From Anthropogastromicrobium sp963652495 (GTDB taxonomy: Bacteria; Bacillota; Clostridia; Lachnospirales; Lachnospiraceae), in contig CAVJTU010000023.1 of assembly GCA_963652495.1 (NCBI GenBank), positions 1 to 36,833 on the forward strand: a stretch of 36,833 bases of DNA, read 5' to 3'. Shown piece by piece: positions 23,024-31,497 of the stretch. A program made the translations under genes and the position numbers. Within the stretch, counting starts at the first letter, position 1. Every line of letters starts with the position of its first letter. Below the pieces are notes generated by a model that was given only the letters and a program-made list of their open reading frames with translations, was not told the origin of the DNA and did no database searches.

Positions 23024-25111
23024 ATGAAGAAACTTTATCAGAAGATTATGAATCATCCAAAGCTGATTCTTATTTTGGTTTCCGTACTTTTGATCGTCTG
23101 CATCATGTGCAAGCCGTTAATCTCGGTTAACTACGATATGAACGATTATCTGCCGCAGGACAGTCCGTCAACTGTAGCACTTGACCGTATGACCGAGGAG
23201 TTTGATGGAGGAATCCCCAATGTCCGAGTTATGATTGAAGATGTGACCATACCGGAAGCACTTGCCTATAAGGAGCAAATCGAGGCAGTGGATGGTGTTA
23301 CCGATGTCACATGGCTCGATGATGTCGTGTCAGTCGAGGTCCCGCTTGACACACTTGATGCGGATACGGTTGAGACCTACTACAAGGATGGAAATGCCGT
23401 GTTTTCAGTAACCGTTGATGAGAGCAAAAACTTGACAGCGATTGATGCGCTGCGCGAGGTCATTGGCGATGACAATGCGATGACCGGAAATGCCGTTTCT
23501 ACGGCAGTTGCAACACAGAGTACCGTGAGCGAGATCAGCCGTATATCAGTCATTGCGGTTTTATTTGTTCTGTTTGTTTTGATTCTTACAACAACATCAT
23601 GGGCGGAGCCAATCCTAATTCTGGTGGGTTTGGGTGTGGCAATTTTTATAAATGCGGGAAGCAATCTGATTTTTGGTGAAATTTCATTTGTCACAAATGC
23701 GGCAGGAAATATCCTGCAGCTTGCCGTATCGCTTGATTATTCCGTATTTTTGCTTCATCGATTCCAAGAGTGCAGAAAAAGTCATGAAAATACAAAAGCA
23801 GGTGCGAAGGCTGCGATGGTGGATGCACTTACCATGTCCACATCTTCGATTCTGTCAAGTGGATTGACAACTGTTATCGGCTTCTTAGCACTGTGTCTGA
23901 TGCAGTTTCAGATCGGACCGGATCTTGGCCGTGCACTTGCAAAAGGAATTACAATCAGCTTGATTGTTGTATTTGTTTTTATGCCGGTTTTGATTCTGGC
24001 ATTTTATCCGCTGATTGATAAGACAAAACATCGTTCGTTTTTGCCGTCGTTTACCGGAGTTGGAAAGCTGGTGCAGAAGGCAATGATTCCATGTGTGTGT
24101 CTCTTTGTACTCATTGTTGTTCCGTCTTATCTGGCATCCAATGCAAATGATTTTTATTATGGTGCATCCCATATTTTTGGACCTGCGACACAGCTTGGTG
24201 CGGACACCGAAAAGATTGAGGAGGCATTTGGCAAGAGCGACACTTATGTATTGATGGTTCCAAAGGAAGATAAAGAGCGTCAGAAGGAGCTTTCCGATGC
24301 ACTTCATGAGCTTGATGGTGTGAAGAGTATTCTTTCCTATGTGGATACCGTAGGAACTGAGATCCCGGAAAGCTATCTGGATGAGGATATCTATAATAAG
24401 CTTTGTTCCGATACCGACACGCGAATGGTAATCACGGTTGACGTACCGTATGAGGGCGAAGAAACCTTCAATCTTGTGAAGAACATTCGTGAAACTGCGC
24501 AGGAATATTACCCAGATCAGTGGTATCTGGCAGGTCAGGGTGTTTCTACCTACGATCTGATGGATACAATCACAGCGGATATGCAGAAGGTAAATCTGGT
24601 TGCGATTGGTGCTGTATTTGTCGTATTGCTGTTGACGATGCGTTCGGTATCACTTCCAATTATTCTGGTACTTAGCATTGAGACAGCGATCTGGATCAAC
24701 TTATCGCTTCCTTATTTTACTGGAACATCTATTTTCTATATTGCCTACTTGATTATCAGTTCGGTACAGCTTGGTGCCACTGTGGACTATGCGATTTTGC
24801 TTACCGAGCGTTACAAGGAGTATCGCGAGAGCTTAAACAAAAAGGATGCAGTTATTCAGACTGTTTCCACTGTATTTGTATCCATTATGACATCAGGAAG
24901 TGTCATGACAGTAGTTGGATTTTTGTTAGGTTATATGACGACACACGGTCTGTTGTCACAGCTTGGCTTCCTGCTTGGAAAGGGAACCATTTGTTCATTG
25001 ATTATCGTATTTTTTGTCCTGCCGGGCCTGTTGTACTTGCTTGATCCTCTTTTTGTTCGAAAAAAGAAGGAGTCAAAGGCAACCGTGGCAGCAGAAAGAG
25101 AGGAAATTTGA
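23024..25111 (+). CDS. MMPL/RND-family transporter
   Basis: A 695-residue membrane protein with the RND layout: one membrane helix, a large outer domain, five helices, then the pattern repeated. MMPL signatures appear in both halves: LAVSLDYSVFLLHRFQE and LGATVDYAILLTERYKE, each with the membrane aspartate used for proton coupling. The outer loops (DYLPQDSPSTVALDRMTEEF) match HAE3-like members. Such proteins export lipids or hydrophobic compounds. I use ATG 23024; the in-frame ATG at 22967 has no ribosome site and the GGGAGG at 22992-22997 has no start codon at the right distance, so the start is not certain. It runs into the next gene with one base between stop and start. Confidence 0.88.
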   Translation: MKKLYQKIMNHPKLILILVSVLLIVCIMCKPLISVNYDMNDYLPQDSPSTVALDRMTEEFDGGIPNVRVMIEDVTIPEALAYKEQIEAVDGVTDVTWLDDVVSVEVPLDTLDADTVETYYKDGNAVFSVTVDESKNLTAIDALREVIGDDNAMTGNAVSTAVATQSTVSEISRISVIAVLFVLFVLILTTTSWAEPILILVGLGVAIFINAGSNLIFGEISFVTNAAGNILQLAVSLDYSVFLLHRFQECRKSHENTKAGAKAAMVDALTMSTSSILSSGLTTVIGFLALCLMQFQIGPDLGRALAKGITISLIVVFVFMPVLILAFYPLIDKTKHRSFLPSFTGVGKLVQKAMIPCVCLFVLIVVPSYLASNANDFYYGASHIFGPATQLGADTEKIEEAFGKSDTYVLMVPKEDKERQKELSDALHELDGVKSILSYVDTVGTEIPESYLDEDIYNKLCSDTDTRMVITVDVPYEGEETFNLVKNIRETAQEYYPDQWYLAGQGVSTYDLMDTITADMQKVNLVAIGAVFVVLLLTMRSVSLPIILVLSIETAIWINLSLPYFTGTSIFYIAYLIISSVQLGATVDYAILLTERYKEYRESLNKKDAVIQTVSTVFVSIMTSGSVMTVVGFLLGYMTTHGLLSQLGFLLGKGTICSLIIVFFVLPGLLYLLDPLFVRKKKESKATVAAEREEI

Positions 25112-25112
25112 G

Positions 25113-27425
25113 ATGAGAAAGATGAGAGAAAGTAAAAATAATAAAAAAAGCAACCAGATCAAGCAAATTGGAAAAAATAGAAAAGTAGTTGGCAGCAAAA
25201 TGATGGCAGGTGTGCTTGTTCTTTCAGCCAGCGTGCCGTTTGCACAAGGGATTTCCGGTCTGAACGTGCCGGCATATGCAGCAGAGGCCACAACGCAGGA
25301 AAGCGAAGAGGCTCAGATGAGCGAAGCAGCGCAGACAAGTGAAACAGCTAAAACAAGCGAAGAGGCTCAGACAAATGGAGAGAATCAGACAAACGAAGCA
25401 ACACAGACAAACAAAAAGACTCAGACAGTTCAAGCGAGTCAGATGAATACAAATAATAAAGAAGAAGTCGTGTACATCATGCTTGATGCCGAGGGCAATG
25501 TAGACAGCGTCAATGTAGTCAATATTTTCGGCAAGGGTGAGATTACCGATTACGGTGATTATTCAAGCGTAAAGATGCTGACCTCCACCAACCCGATTTC
25601 ACAGGATGGCGATAAAATCACCTTTGTTTCCGATCAGGATCGCCTGTATTATCAGGGAACACTGGACAATACGCAGATTCCGTGGGCGATTTCGATTGAG
25701 TATACACTCGATGGCAAGAAAATCACGCCGGAGGAATTGGCAGGTCAGTCTGGTGCATTAGAGATTCATGTTAAGATTACCGAAAATGAAAAGTGTAAGA
25801 GTTCCTTCTATGATTCCTGCGCACTTCAGGCATCATTTGCACTTGACACCAAACGCTGCGAGAATATCGTGGCAGAGGGGGCCACACTTGCTAACGTTGG
25901 GGCAAATAAGCAGATTAGCTATACCGTGCTGCCGGGCAAAGGATTGGATGTGACGATTCGTGCGGATGTAACGGATTTTGAGATGGAAGCCGCAGCAATC
26001 AACGGCGTAAAGCTGAATCTGGATGTTGAGGTCAATGATGCCGATCTGATGGATCAGGTTGATGAGATTATGGATGCGGCAGAGCAGCTTGATGATGGTG
26101 CAGATGAACTGTTAGATGGCACCGATGAGCTTTCGGATGGAAGCAACGAACTGTTAGATGGTGTATCTGATCTGTGTGATGGAAGCAGCGATTTAAAGGA
26201 TGGCGCATCGGATCTGTACGATGGTGTACAGGAATTATCAAACGGTACTGCTTCTTTGAGGGATGGAATTGACACGATGCAGAGTGGGGTTCAGACATTA
26301 AATGGTAAGTCAGCAGACTTGGCAAATGGATCAGCACAGCTTTTATCCGGTTTGCAAAATCTTCAGGGTAGCTTGGCAAATGTATCTGTATCAACCGATC
26401 AGCTCTCTTCACTGACATCTGGCGCAGCTCAGATTAGTGAGGCAGCAGGACAGCTTTCTGCTGGTGCTGCAAATCTTCAGGGAGCAATTAACTACAGTGC
26501 ATATCAGTCCACACTTGCTCAGAATGGACTCGATGTGAATGCACTCGCCGCAGCAAACACTGATGCAGCAAACACCATCACGGCGCAGATTGGCCAGTTG
26601 CAGGCAAGCCTTGCACAGATCACATCCATACCGGGTTATGAGAATACCGAATACGCAGCACAGGCAGCACAGCTTCAGGCGCAGATCGACAGCCTGACAA
26701 CGGTTGTGAGTTTGCTTGGCGCAAACAATGCCGCAATTTCTGGCACACAGACCTATTTTGATTCTGTTTCCTCCGGTGCAAGTTCACTTGCATCAGGACT
26801 TTCTCAGTTAAGTGCAAGTGCGCAGACCTACAGTGACGGCGTGTCCACGGCAGCCTCCCAGCTGTCAGGTCTTGTAAACAACATGGAAAGCTTAAAGAGC
26901 GGAGTCAATGAGTTCGTAGCAGGAAGCCAGTCGTTAAATCAAGGCATAGCAGATTATACAGGTGGTGTTGCCCAGATTGCAGAAAACTTCCCGCAGCTTG
27001 CAGACGGTGCAGCACAGTTGTACGATGGAACCAATACACTTCTTGACGGTGCTTCCCAGTTAAAGGATGGCGCAAGTGATTTATATGATGGAGCAGAGAA
27101 GTTAAAGGATGGTGCAACTGATCTGGATGATGGCATCAGCACTTTAAAGGATGGCGTGCAGGAATTAAAGTATGGAACAAGTGAGTTTCATGAGAAGACA
27201 TCCGATATGGACGTACAGGTATCCGATCAGATCGACGAGATGATTAGTTCCATGTCTGGCAGCGACGAGGAGGTTGTCTCCTTTGTATCCGATAAGAATA
27301 CAAATGTGGACAGCGTTCAGTTCATCATTAAGACCGCTGCTATAAAGAAGGCAGAGGTTGTCGAGGAAGAACCTGAGGAAGAAGCACCGAAGAGCTTCTT
27401 AGAAAAGTTAAAGGATCTGTTCTAA
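25113..27425 (+). CDS. Secreted heptad-repeat partner of the MMPL transporter
   Basis: A 770-residue exported protein. A basic N-terminus and hydrophobic segment (MMAGVLVLSASVPFAQG, with a site after AYAAEA) form the signal peptide; a Thr/Gln/Glu-rich low-complexity linker follows (about 60-110), then a beta-domain (about 112-315). Two blocks of xxxLxxG-type heptads (LLDGTDELSDGSNELLDG near 322-392; LLDGASQLKDGASDLYDG near 629-689) flank an Ala/Ser/Gln-rich coiled region. This is the X-X-X-Leu-X-X-Gly heptad type found in YhgE/Pip-like proteins, but the usual C-terminal membrane segments are absent; it ends in an acidic tail and FLEKLKDLF. GAGAGG precedes ATG 25113, overlapping the MMPL end, so the two are translationally coupled. 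Confidence 0.85.
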   Translation: MRKMRESKNNKKSNQIKQIGKNRKVVGSKMMAGVLVLSASVPFAQGISGLNVPAYAAEATTQESEEAQMSEAAQTSETAKTSEEAQTNGENQTNEATQTNKKTQTVQASQMNTNNKEEVVYIMLDAEGNVDSVNVVNIFGKGEITDYGDYSSVKMLTSTNPISQDGDKITFVSDQDRLYYQGTLDNTQIPWAISIEYTLDGKKITPEELAGQSGALEIHVKITENEKCKSSFYDSCALQASFALDTKRCENIVAEGATLANVGANKQISYTVLPGKGLDVTIRADVTDFEMEAAAINGVKLNLDVEVNDADLMDQVDEIMDAAEQLDDGADELLDGTDELSDGSNELLDGVSDLCDGSSDLKDGASDLYDGVQELSNGTASLRDGIDTMQSGVQTLNGKSADLANGSAQLLSGLQNLQGSLANVSVSTDQLSSLTSGAAQISEAAGQLSAGAANLQGAINYSAYQSTLAQNGLDVNALAAANTDAANTITAQIGQLQASLAQITSIPGYENTEYAAQAAQLQAQIDSLTTVVSLLGANNAAISGTQTYFDSVSSGASSLASGLSQLSASAQTYSDGVSTAASQLSGLVNNMESLKSGVNEFVAGSQSLNQGIADYTGGVAQIAENFPQLADGAAQLYDGTNTLLDGASQLKDGASDLYDGAEKLKDGATDLDDGISTLKDGVQELKYGTSEFHEKTSDMDVQVSDQIDEMISSMSGSDEEVVSFVSDKNTNVDSVQFIIKTAAIKKAEVVEEEPEEEAPKSFLEKLKDLF

Positions 27426-27511
27426 ATTTCTAATTTTTTATTGATCAATTTTATATTTATTCAAATTTATTTAAAGTTATTTAAAGCGAATCAATTTAAA
27501 TAGATTGCCCT

Positions 27512-27563
27512 TTGATACTCCTTTTGGTACACTGTATGGTATACAGAAAATCAAAAGGAGTAT
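27512..27563 (+). promoter_or_regulatory. Promoter within a 12-bp perfect inverted repeat covering the ribosome site
   Basis: ATACTCCTTTTG (27515-27526) and CAAAAGGAGTAT (27552-27563) are perfect complements; the right arm contains the Shine-Dalgarno AAGGAG of the next gene. CTGTA/TACAG pairs inside. TTGATA (27512-27517), a 17-base spacer and TATGGT (27535-27540) also read as a promoter, which would place the left arm upstream of the start. An RNA hairpin hiding the ribosome site and a DNA operator are therefore competing readings. Confidence 0.5.
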
Positions 27564-27569
27564 TTTATT

Positions 27570-29384
27570 ATGCGGTGCCTTCTAGTGGCAATTAATTCAA
27601 AATATATTCATTCCAACCCAGCAGTCTATCTGCTTCGCGAGTGCGCGCTGCGCGATTTACAGCAAAAGCAGATAGACGGCGTAGAGGTGGAGTTAGCGGA
27701 GTACACGATCAACCATCATGCCTCTGAAATCTTTGATGATATCTATCTGCATCATGCTGATCTTATTTGTTTTTCCTGTTATATCTGGAATATCGAATAT
27801 GTGAGACAGTTGGTGCGAAATTTGAAAAATCTCTGTCCGAATGTCAAGATCTGGGTCGGCGGACCAGAAGTTTCTTATGACTGCGAAAGCTTTCTTCGGT
27901 CGCTTCCGCAGGTAGATGGAATCTTGTACGGAGAAGGAGAGCGAAGCTTTCCTGCGCTGTTGGAATACTATGCAGCACGCGAAAGAAAAGCAAAATGTGA
28001 AAATGATTCGAAGAGCGAGTGCAATGCAAAAAGTGAAAAAAGAGATATGAGAGACGCGTCGGATCAGACAAAGGAAGTGAATCCATCATCTGAGATGTTT
28101 CCAGACGGTGCAGCCTGGTTGGATAAAAACGGAGTTTTCCACCAGACAAGCCCGCAACCACTCACACCGATGGATGAGCTGCCATTTATCTATGAGGAGG
28201 CAGGCCGGATGGAGGGCTTCCAGAATCGAATCATCTATTACGAGACGAGCAGAGGCTGTCCATTTTCCTGTAGCTATTGCTTGTCCTCAATTGATAAAAA
28301 GCTTCGTTTTCGTACGCTTAATACAGTAAAAAAAGAGCTTGCCTTCTTTTTGGAGCAGCGTGTGCCGCAGGTTAAATTTGTGGATCGTACCTTTAACTGC
28401 AAAAAATCTCATGCGATGGCGATCTGGCAATTTATCCGCGACCATGACAATGGCGTGACTAATTTTCATTTTGAGATCGCAGCAGATATTCTCGATGAGG
28501 AAGAGATTGCCCTTTTGCGGACAATGCGTCCGGGTCTGGTGCAGCTAGAGATCGGCGTGCAGACGGCAAATCCGGACACGATTCATGCGATCAATCGAAA
28601 GATGGATCTGGCGCGTGTGGCACAGGTGACAGAGACAATTCGTCAGGCACACAACATTCATCAGCACCTTGATCTGATTGCGGGATTACCGCTAGAAAAT
28701 TATGAAAGCTTTGGCCATTCCTTTGATGTGGTGTATCAGATGAAGCCAAGTCAGCTGCAATTAGGCTTCTTGAAAGTATTAAAGGGTTCCCCGATGCAGG
28801 CGCAGGCAAGTTATTATGGAATTTTATCACAGGTCGAGCCGCCATATGAGGTGTTAAAGACACCGTGGCTGTCCTACGATGACATTATTCGTCTAAAAGG
28901 ATTGGAGGAGATGGTCGAGACCTACTATAACAGTGGCCAGTTTCTTCACACGATCGAAATTTTGCTTGGTCAGTTTGAACGACCATTTACCCTTTTCGAG
29001 GCACTGTCCGATGAGTACCGTGCACGCAAAATGCATGAGAAAAAGCACAGCAGAGAGGCGCAGTACCAGTTTATTCGTGACTTTGCCGCAGCACGCACCA
29101 CACTCGATGAAAAGACGGTGCGACAGGTGCTGACGCTTGATTATTACTTGCGTGATTATGCGAGAAAGCGTCCATCCTTTGCGCTGGAGCAGGATTCCTA
29201 TAAAGAAGAGATTCATGCAGTTTGCTTAAATGCATTTCCGGACAGCTCCTATAAGGATGTCATTCGTGATTATCACATTGAAGTTTTTGTGCCACCATTT
29301 ACGGATACGAAGCAATTTGTCCTGTTTGATTATCAGCATCGCGATCCGCTTGACCAGAATGCAACGATACGAACGCTGGCTTAA
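27570..29384 (+). CDS. B12-binding-like radical SAM protein (DUF4080 type)
   Basis: A 604-residue protein. Residues about 1-140 form a B12-binding-like Rossmann domain (LICFSCYIWNIEYVRQLV, VWVGGPEVS-like KIWVGGPEVSYD, GILYGEGERSF). The radical SAM motif CxxxCxxC is C230/C234/C237 (TSRGCPFSCSYCLSS), followed by VKFVDRTFNC and LEIGVQTANPDT. The C-terminal third matches the DUF4080 extension common in Clostridia, function unknown. A charged linker lies near 140-175. AAAGGAG precedes ATG 27570. Monocistronic; its stop codon overlaps that of the convergent araC gene by two bases. Substrate unknown. Confidence 0.88.
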   Translation: MRCLLVAINSKYIHSNPAVYLLRECALRDLQQKQIDGVEVELAEYTINHHASEIFDDIYLHHADLICFSCYIWNIEYVRQLVRNLKNLCPNVKIWVGGPEVSYDCESFLRSLPQVDGILYGEGERSFPALLEYYAARERKAKCENDSKSECNAKSEKRDMRDASDQTKEVNPSSEMFPDGAAWLDKNGVFHQTSPQPLTPMDELPFIYEEAGRMEGFQNRIIYYETSRGCPFSCSYCLSSIDKKLRFRTLNTVKKELAFFLEQRVPQVKFVDRTFNCKKSHAMAIWQFIRDHDNGVTNFHFEIAADILDEEEIALLRTMRPGLVQLEIGVQTANPDTIHAINRKMDLARVAQVTETIRQAHNIHQHLDLIAGLPLENYESFGHSFDVVYQMKPSQLQLGFLKVLKGSPMQAQASYYGILSQVEPPYEVLKTPWLSYDDIIRLKGLEEMVETYYNSGQFLHTIEILLGQFERPFTLFEALSDEYRARKMHEKKHSREAQYQFIRDFAAARTTLDEKTVRQVLTLDYYLRDYARKRPSFALEQDSYKEEIHAVCLNAFPDSSYKDVIRDYHIEVFVPPFTDTKQFVLFDYQHRDPLDQNATIRTLA

Positions 29385-30259
29385 ATTCGCACCATCACAT
29401 AGCCTGGACTGTTACCTTCGGTTTTGGCAAGTGAGCCCCGATCTGTCCCCGGAGGATGGCCGAGAATGCGCACATAAGAACGATAAAAAGAAGAATAATC
29501 CGAGAAGCCGCTGTTTGCAGCGGCTTCTTTTGCATGGCAGCCATTAAAAAGAAGCATCTGTGCATAAGCAATACGTTTTCGCAACAGATAGTCAATTACC
29601 GTTGTTCCTGTTGCTTTTTTAAATACTTTATTGAGATGATGCTTGCTGATAAAAAAATGTCCGGAAATTTCATCAAGCGTCAACGGTTCTTTTAAATGCT
29701 GATTTAAATAGAACAAAATAGAACTCATCTGTGTTTGACGGGCATTTGTTTCTTTTGAAAATGAATTGCACGAATCACTCATATTGGCTATCTGCGCAAG
29801 CAATGCCTCAACACAGATCGGAAGCATCTGTTCCTGAAAGGCATCCGATTTTTTCGCACAGGACTCAAGGCTTTCCAGATAAGACAGCAGATGAAAACGC
29901 TCAGTGTGCTCAAAGTAGATGGGCTGTCCAAAGGAATCGCCAGCCTGAGGAAAAGCGCGAAGCAAAAAATCTCTTCGCTCAGGAAGCAGCAGATCCGGGT
30001 GAAAATGGAGCGAATAGCGTCGATAGGGAGACATGCTGTTGACACGCACTCCGTGGAATGCATGCGGTGAGAGAAGCAGAATACTTCCGGGTGTCGGCTG
30101 GTAGTTGATACCCTCCACCAGATAGTCGGCATCGCCCGAAAGAAAATAGAAGACCTCGTAGAAATTATGACAATGAAGTGCGTAGTCCTTCATTACATAA
30201 GTGCTTTCTGAATAACCAAACGAAACAAAATCAGTATTGATGTGTGCCGTTGAATCCAT
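29381..30259 (-). CDS. AraC-family transcriptional regulator
   Basis: A 292-residue regulator with an N-terminal cupin-like sensing domain (about 15-145: HCHNFYEVFYFLSGDADYLV, then SILLLSPHAFHGV) and a C-terminal pair of helix-turn-helix motifs (about 185-285: EPLTLDEISGHFFISKHHLN and then AANSGFSDYSSFYRSY). Members of this form bind sugars or glycosides and usually activate. It is divergent from the TIM-barrel/oxidoreductase cassette starting at 30586 and probably controls it through the repeats at 30413-30451. AAAGG precedes ATG 30259. Confidence 0.9.
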   Translation of the reverse strand: MDSTAHINTDFVSFGYSESTYVMKDYALHCHNFYEVFYFLSGDADYLVEGINYQPTPGSILLLSPHAFHGVRVNSMSPYRRYSLHFHPDLLLPERRDFLLRAFPQAGDSFGQPIYFEHTERFHLLSYLESLESCAKKSDAFQEQMLPICVEALLAQIANMSDSCNSFSKETNARQTQMSSILFYLNQHLKEPLTLDEISGHFFISKHHLNKVFKKATGTTVIDYLLRKRIAYAQMLLFNGCHAKEAAANSGFSDYSSFYRSYVRILGHPPGTDRGSLAKTEGNSPGYVMVRI

Positions 30260-30412
30260 AAGATCAAAACCTTTCTTTTTTGAAAAAGTGGTTGTTTTGC
30301 CATATAAAATTATCTTCCTGTTTGAGTGTATCCTAACGGAAAACTTTTCACAAAGAATAACTTACATGGTTTTGAATTGCTGCAAATAAGATATCACAAA
30401 ATCGCTATATAT

Positions 30413-30466
30413 GCAATGTTTTATCCCCTTTTTGCAATGGATTTTTCCATTAAAAAGAAGTATAGT
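30413..30466 (+). promoter_or_regulatory. AraC-type direct repeats and -10 of the 30586 operon
   Basis: GCAATG recurs at 30413-30418 and 30434-30439, 21 bases (two helical turns) apart, with similar T-rich sequence following each. The second copy overlaps an inverted repeat AATGGA-TTTT-TCCATT (30436-30451). A -10 TATAGT lies at 30461-30466 with no good -35, as expected of an activator-dependent promoter. Nothing else recognised in 30260-30585. Confidence 0.55.
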
Positions 30467-30585
30467 AGCGACAGGAACACAAGAGAATATTACAGAAATA
30501 TAGTAGAAATGTAAAGAAGATGCATTGGAGTATTGAAAGTTAAAGGAAAAACCAACAAAAAATAAAATAGAAAAGGAGATTCATT

Positions 30586-31374
30586 ATGAAAACAGGTGCA
30601 CAGCTTTATACGATTCGTTCTTATACACAGAACGCAGCAGATTTTGCATGTTCTATGAAAAAAATTGCAGAAATGGGCTACAAGACCGTCCAGATTTCCG
30701 CAGTTGGAAGAGAACTGAAATCGGAACAGATTAGAGAAATCTGTGATGCAAACGGTCTGGAGATCGCATTGACCCACAGTGATGTAAATCGTATCCTTTA
30801 CGATACCGATGCGCTGATTAAGGAGCATGATATCATGGGATGCCGCTATATTGGACTTGGCTGTATGCCGGACAAGTACCGCACAAAGGAATGGCTAAGC
30901 CATTTCATGGCTGATTTTAAGGAGCCGGCAAAGAAAATTGCTGCAGCAGGAAAGCTTTTGATGTATCACAATCATAATCTTGAATTTGAAGCATTTGAGG
31001 CTGAGAATCTGCCGAATGCAGCTCCAAAGAAGCGTATTATCGAGTATTTAATGGAAGGCTTCGCGCCGGATGAGATGGGTATTACAATGGATACTTACTG
31101 GGTAGCGGCTGCTGGTGCAGATGTATGTGAGTGGATTCGCCTGTTAAAGGATCGCATTCCATGCGTACATTTAAAAGATATGCAGGTAAAGGGAATGACG
31201 CAGCTTATGGCACCGGTTATGGAAGGAAACTTAAACTTCCCGGTCATCTTTAAGGAACTGGAGAACAGCTGCTGTGAGTATATGTTAGTTGAGCAGGATG
31301 TCTGCACACAGGGAAGTCCATTTGAGTGTCTGAAGACCAGTTATGACAACCTAGCAAAGGCAGGTTATCGTTAA
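30586..31374 (+). CDS. Sugar phosphate isomerase/epimerase-like TIM barrel (1)
   Basis: A 262-residue AP-endonuclease-2-type (COG1082) TIM barrel, cytoplasmic. Metal-site motifs: YHNHNLEFE, TMDTYWVAAAGAD, CVHLKDM and the C-terminal LVEQDVC, which provide the His/Asp/Glu ligands of the family. Members isomerise or epimerise sugars or cyclitols, and relatives beside Gfo/Idh/MocA proteins act on keto-glycosides. AAAAGGAG precedes ATG 30586. First gene of a four-gene cassette divergent from araC. Confidence 0.88.
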   Translation: MKTGAQLYTIRSYTQNAADFACSMKKIAEMGYKTVQISAVGRELKSEQIREICDANGLEIALTHSDVNRILYDTDALIKEHDIMGCRYIGLGCMPDKYRTKEWLSHFMADFKEPAKKIAAAGKLLMYHNHNLEFEAFEAENLPNAAPKKRIIEYLMEGFAPDEMGITMDTYWVAAAGADVCEWIRLLKDRIPCVHLKDMQVKGMTQLMAPVMEGNLNFPVIFKELENSCCEYMLVEQDVCTQGSPFECLKTSYDNLAKAGYR

Positions 31375-31382
31375 TCTTTTAA

Positions 31383-31465
31383 GACTTCTCGACAGACCGC
31401 TTGCACGTCAAGCCTGACCGCTTCGCTTTACGGCATTGCCGTTGCAAGGGTCTGCTCTCGAAGTC
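31383..31465 (+). repeat. Long imperfect intercistronic stem-loop
   Basis: GACTTC (31383-31388) with GAAGTC (31460-31465), CAGACC (31393-31398) with GGTCTG (31449-31454), and TTGCA (31401-31405) with TGCAA (31443-31447) form an 83-base branched hairpin between two operon genes. The tip contains CGCTTCGCTTTACGGCA. No T-run follows. Either an inserted repeat element or an mRNA processing or attenuation structure. Confidence 0.5.
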
Positions 31466-31497
31466 GTTCGTGAATTATCAGAAGGGAGAAAAGATAG

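Noticed and set aside
26054..27142. Minus-strand frames and tandem repeats that might be a CRISPR-like or satellite array
   Set aside because: The periodicity comes from the xxxLxxG heptads of the coding strand; repeat units are degenerate and without spacers.
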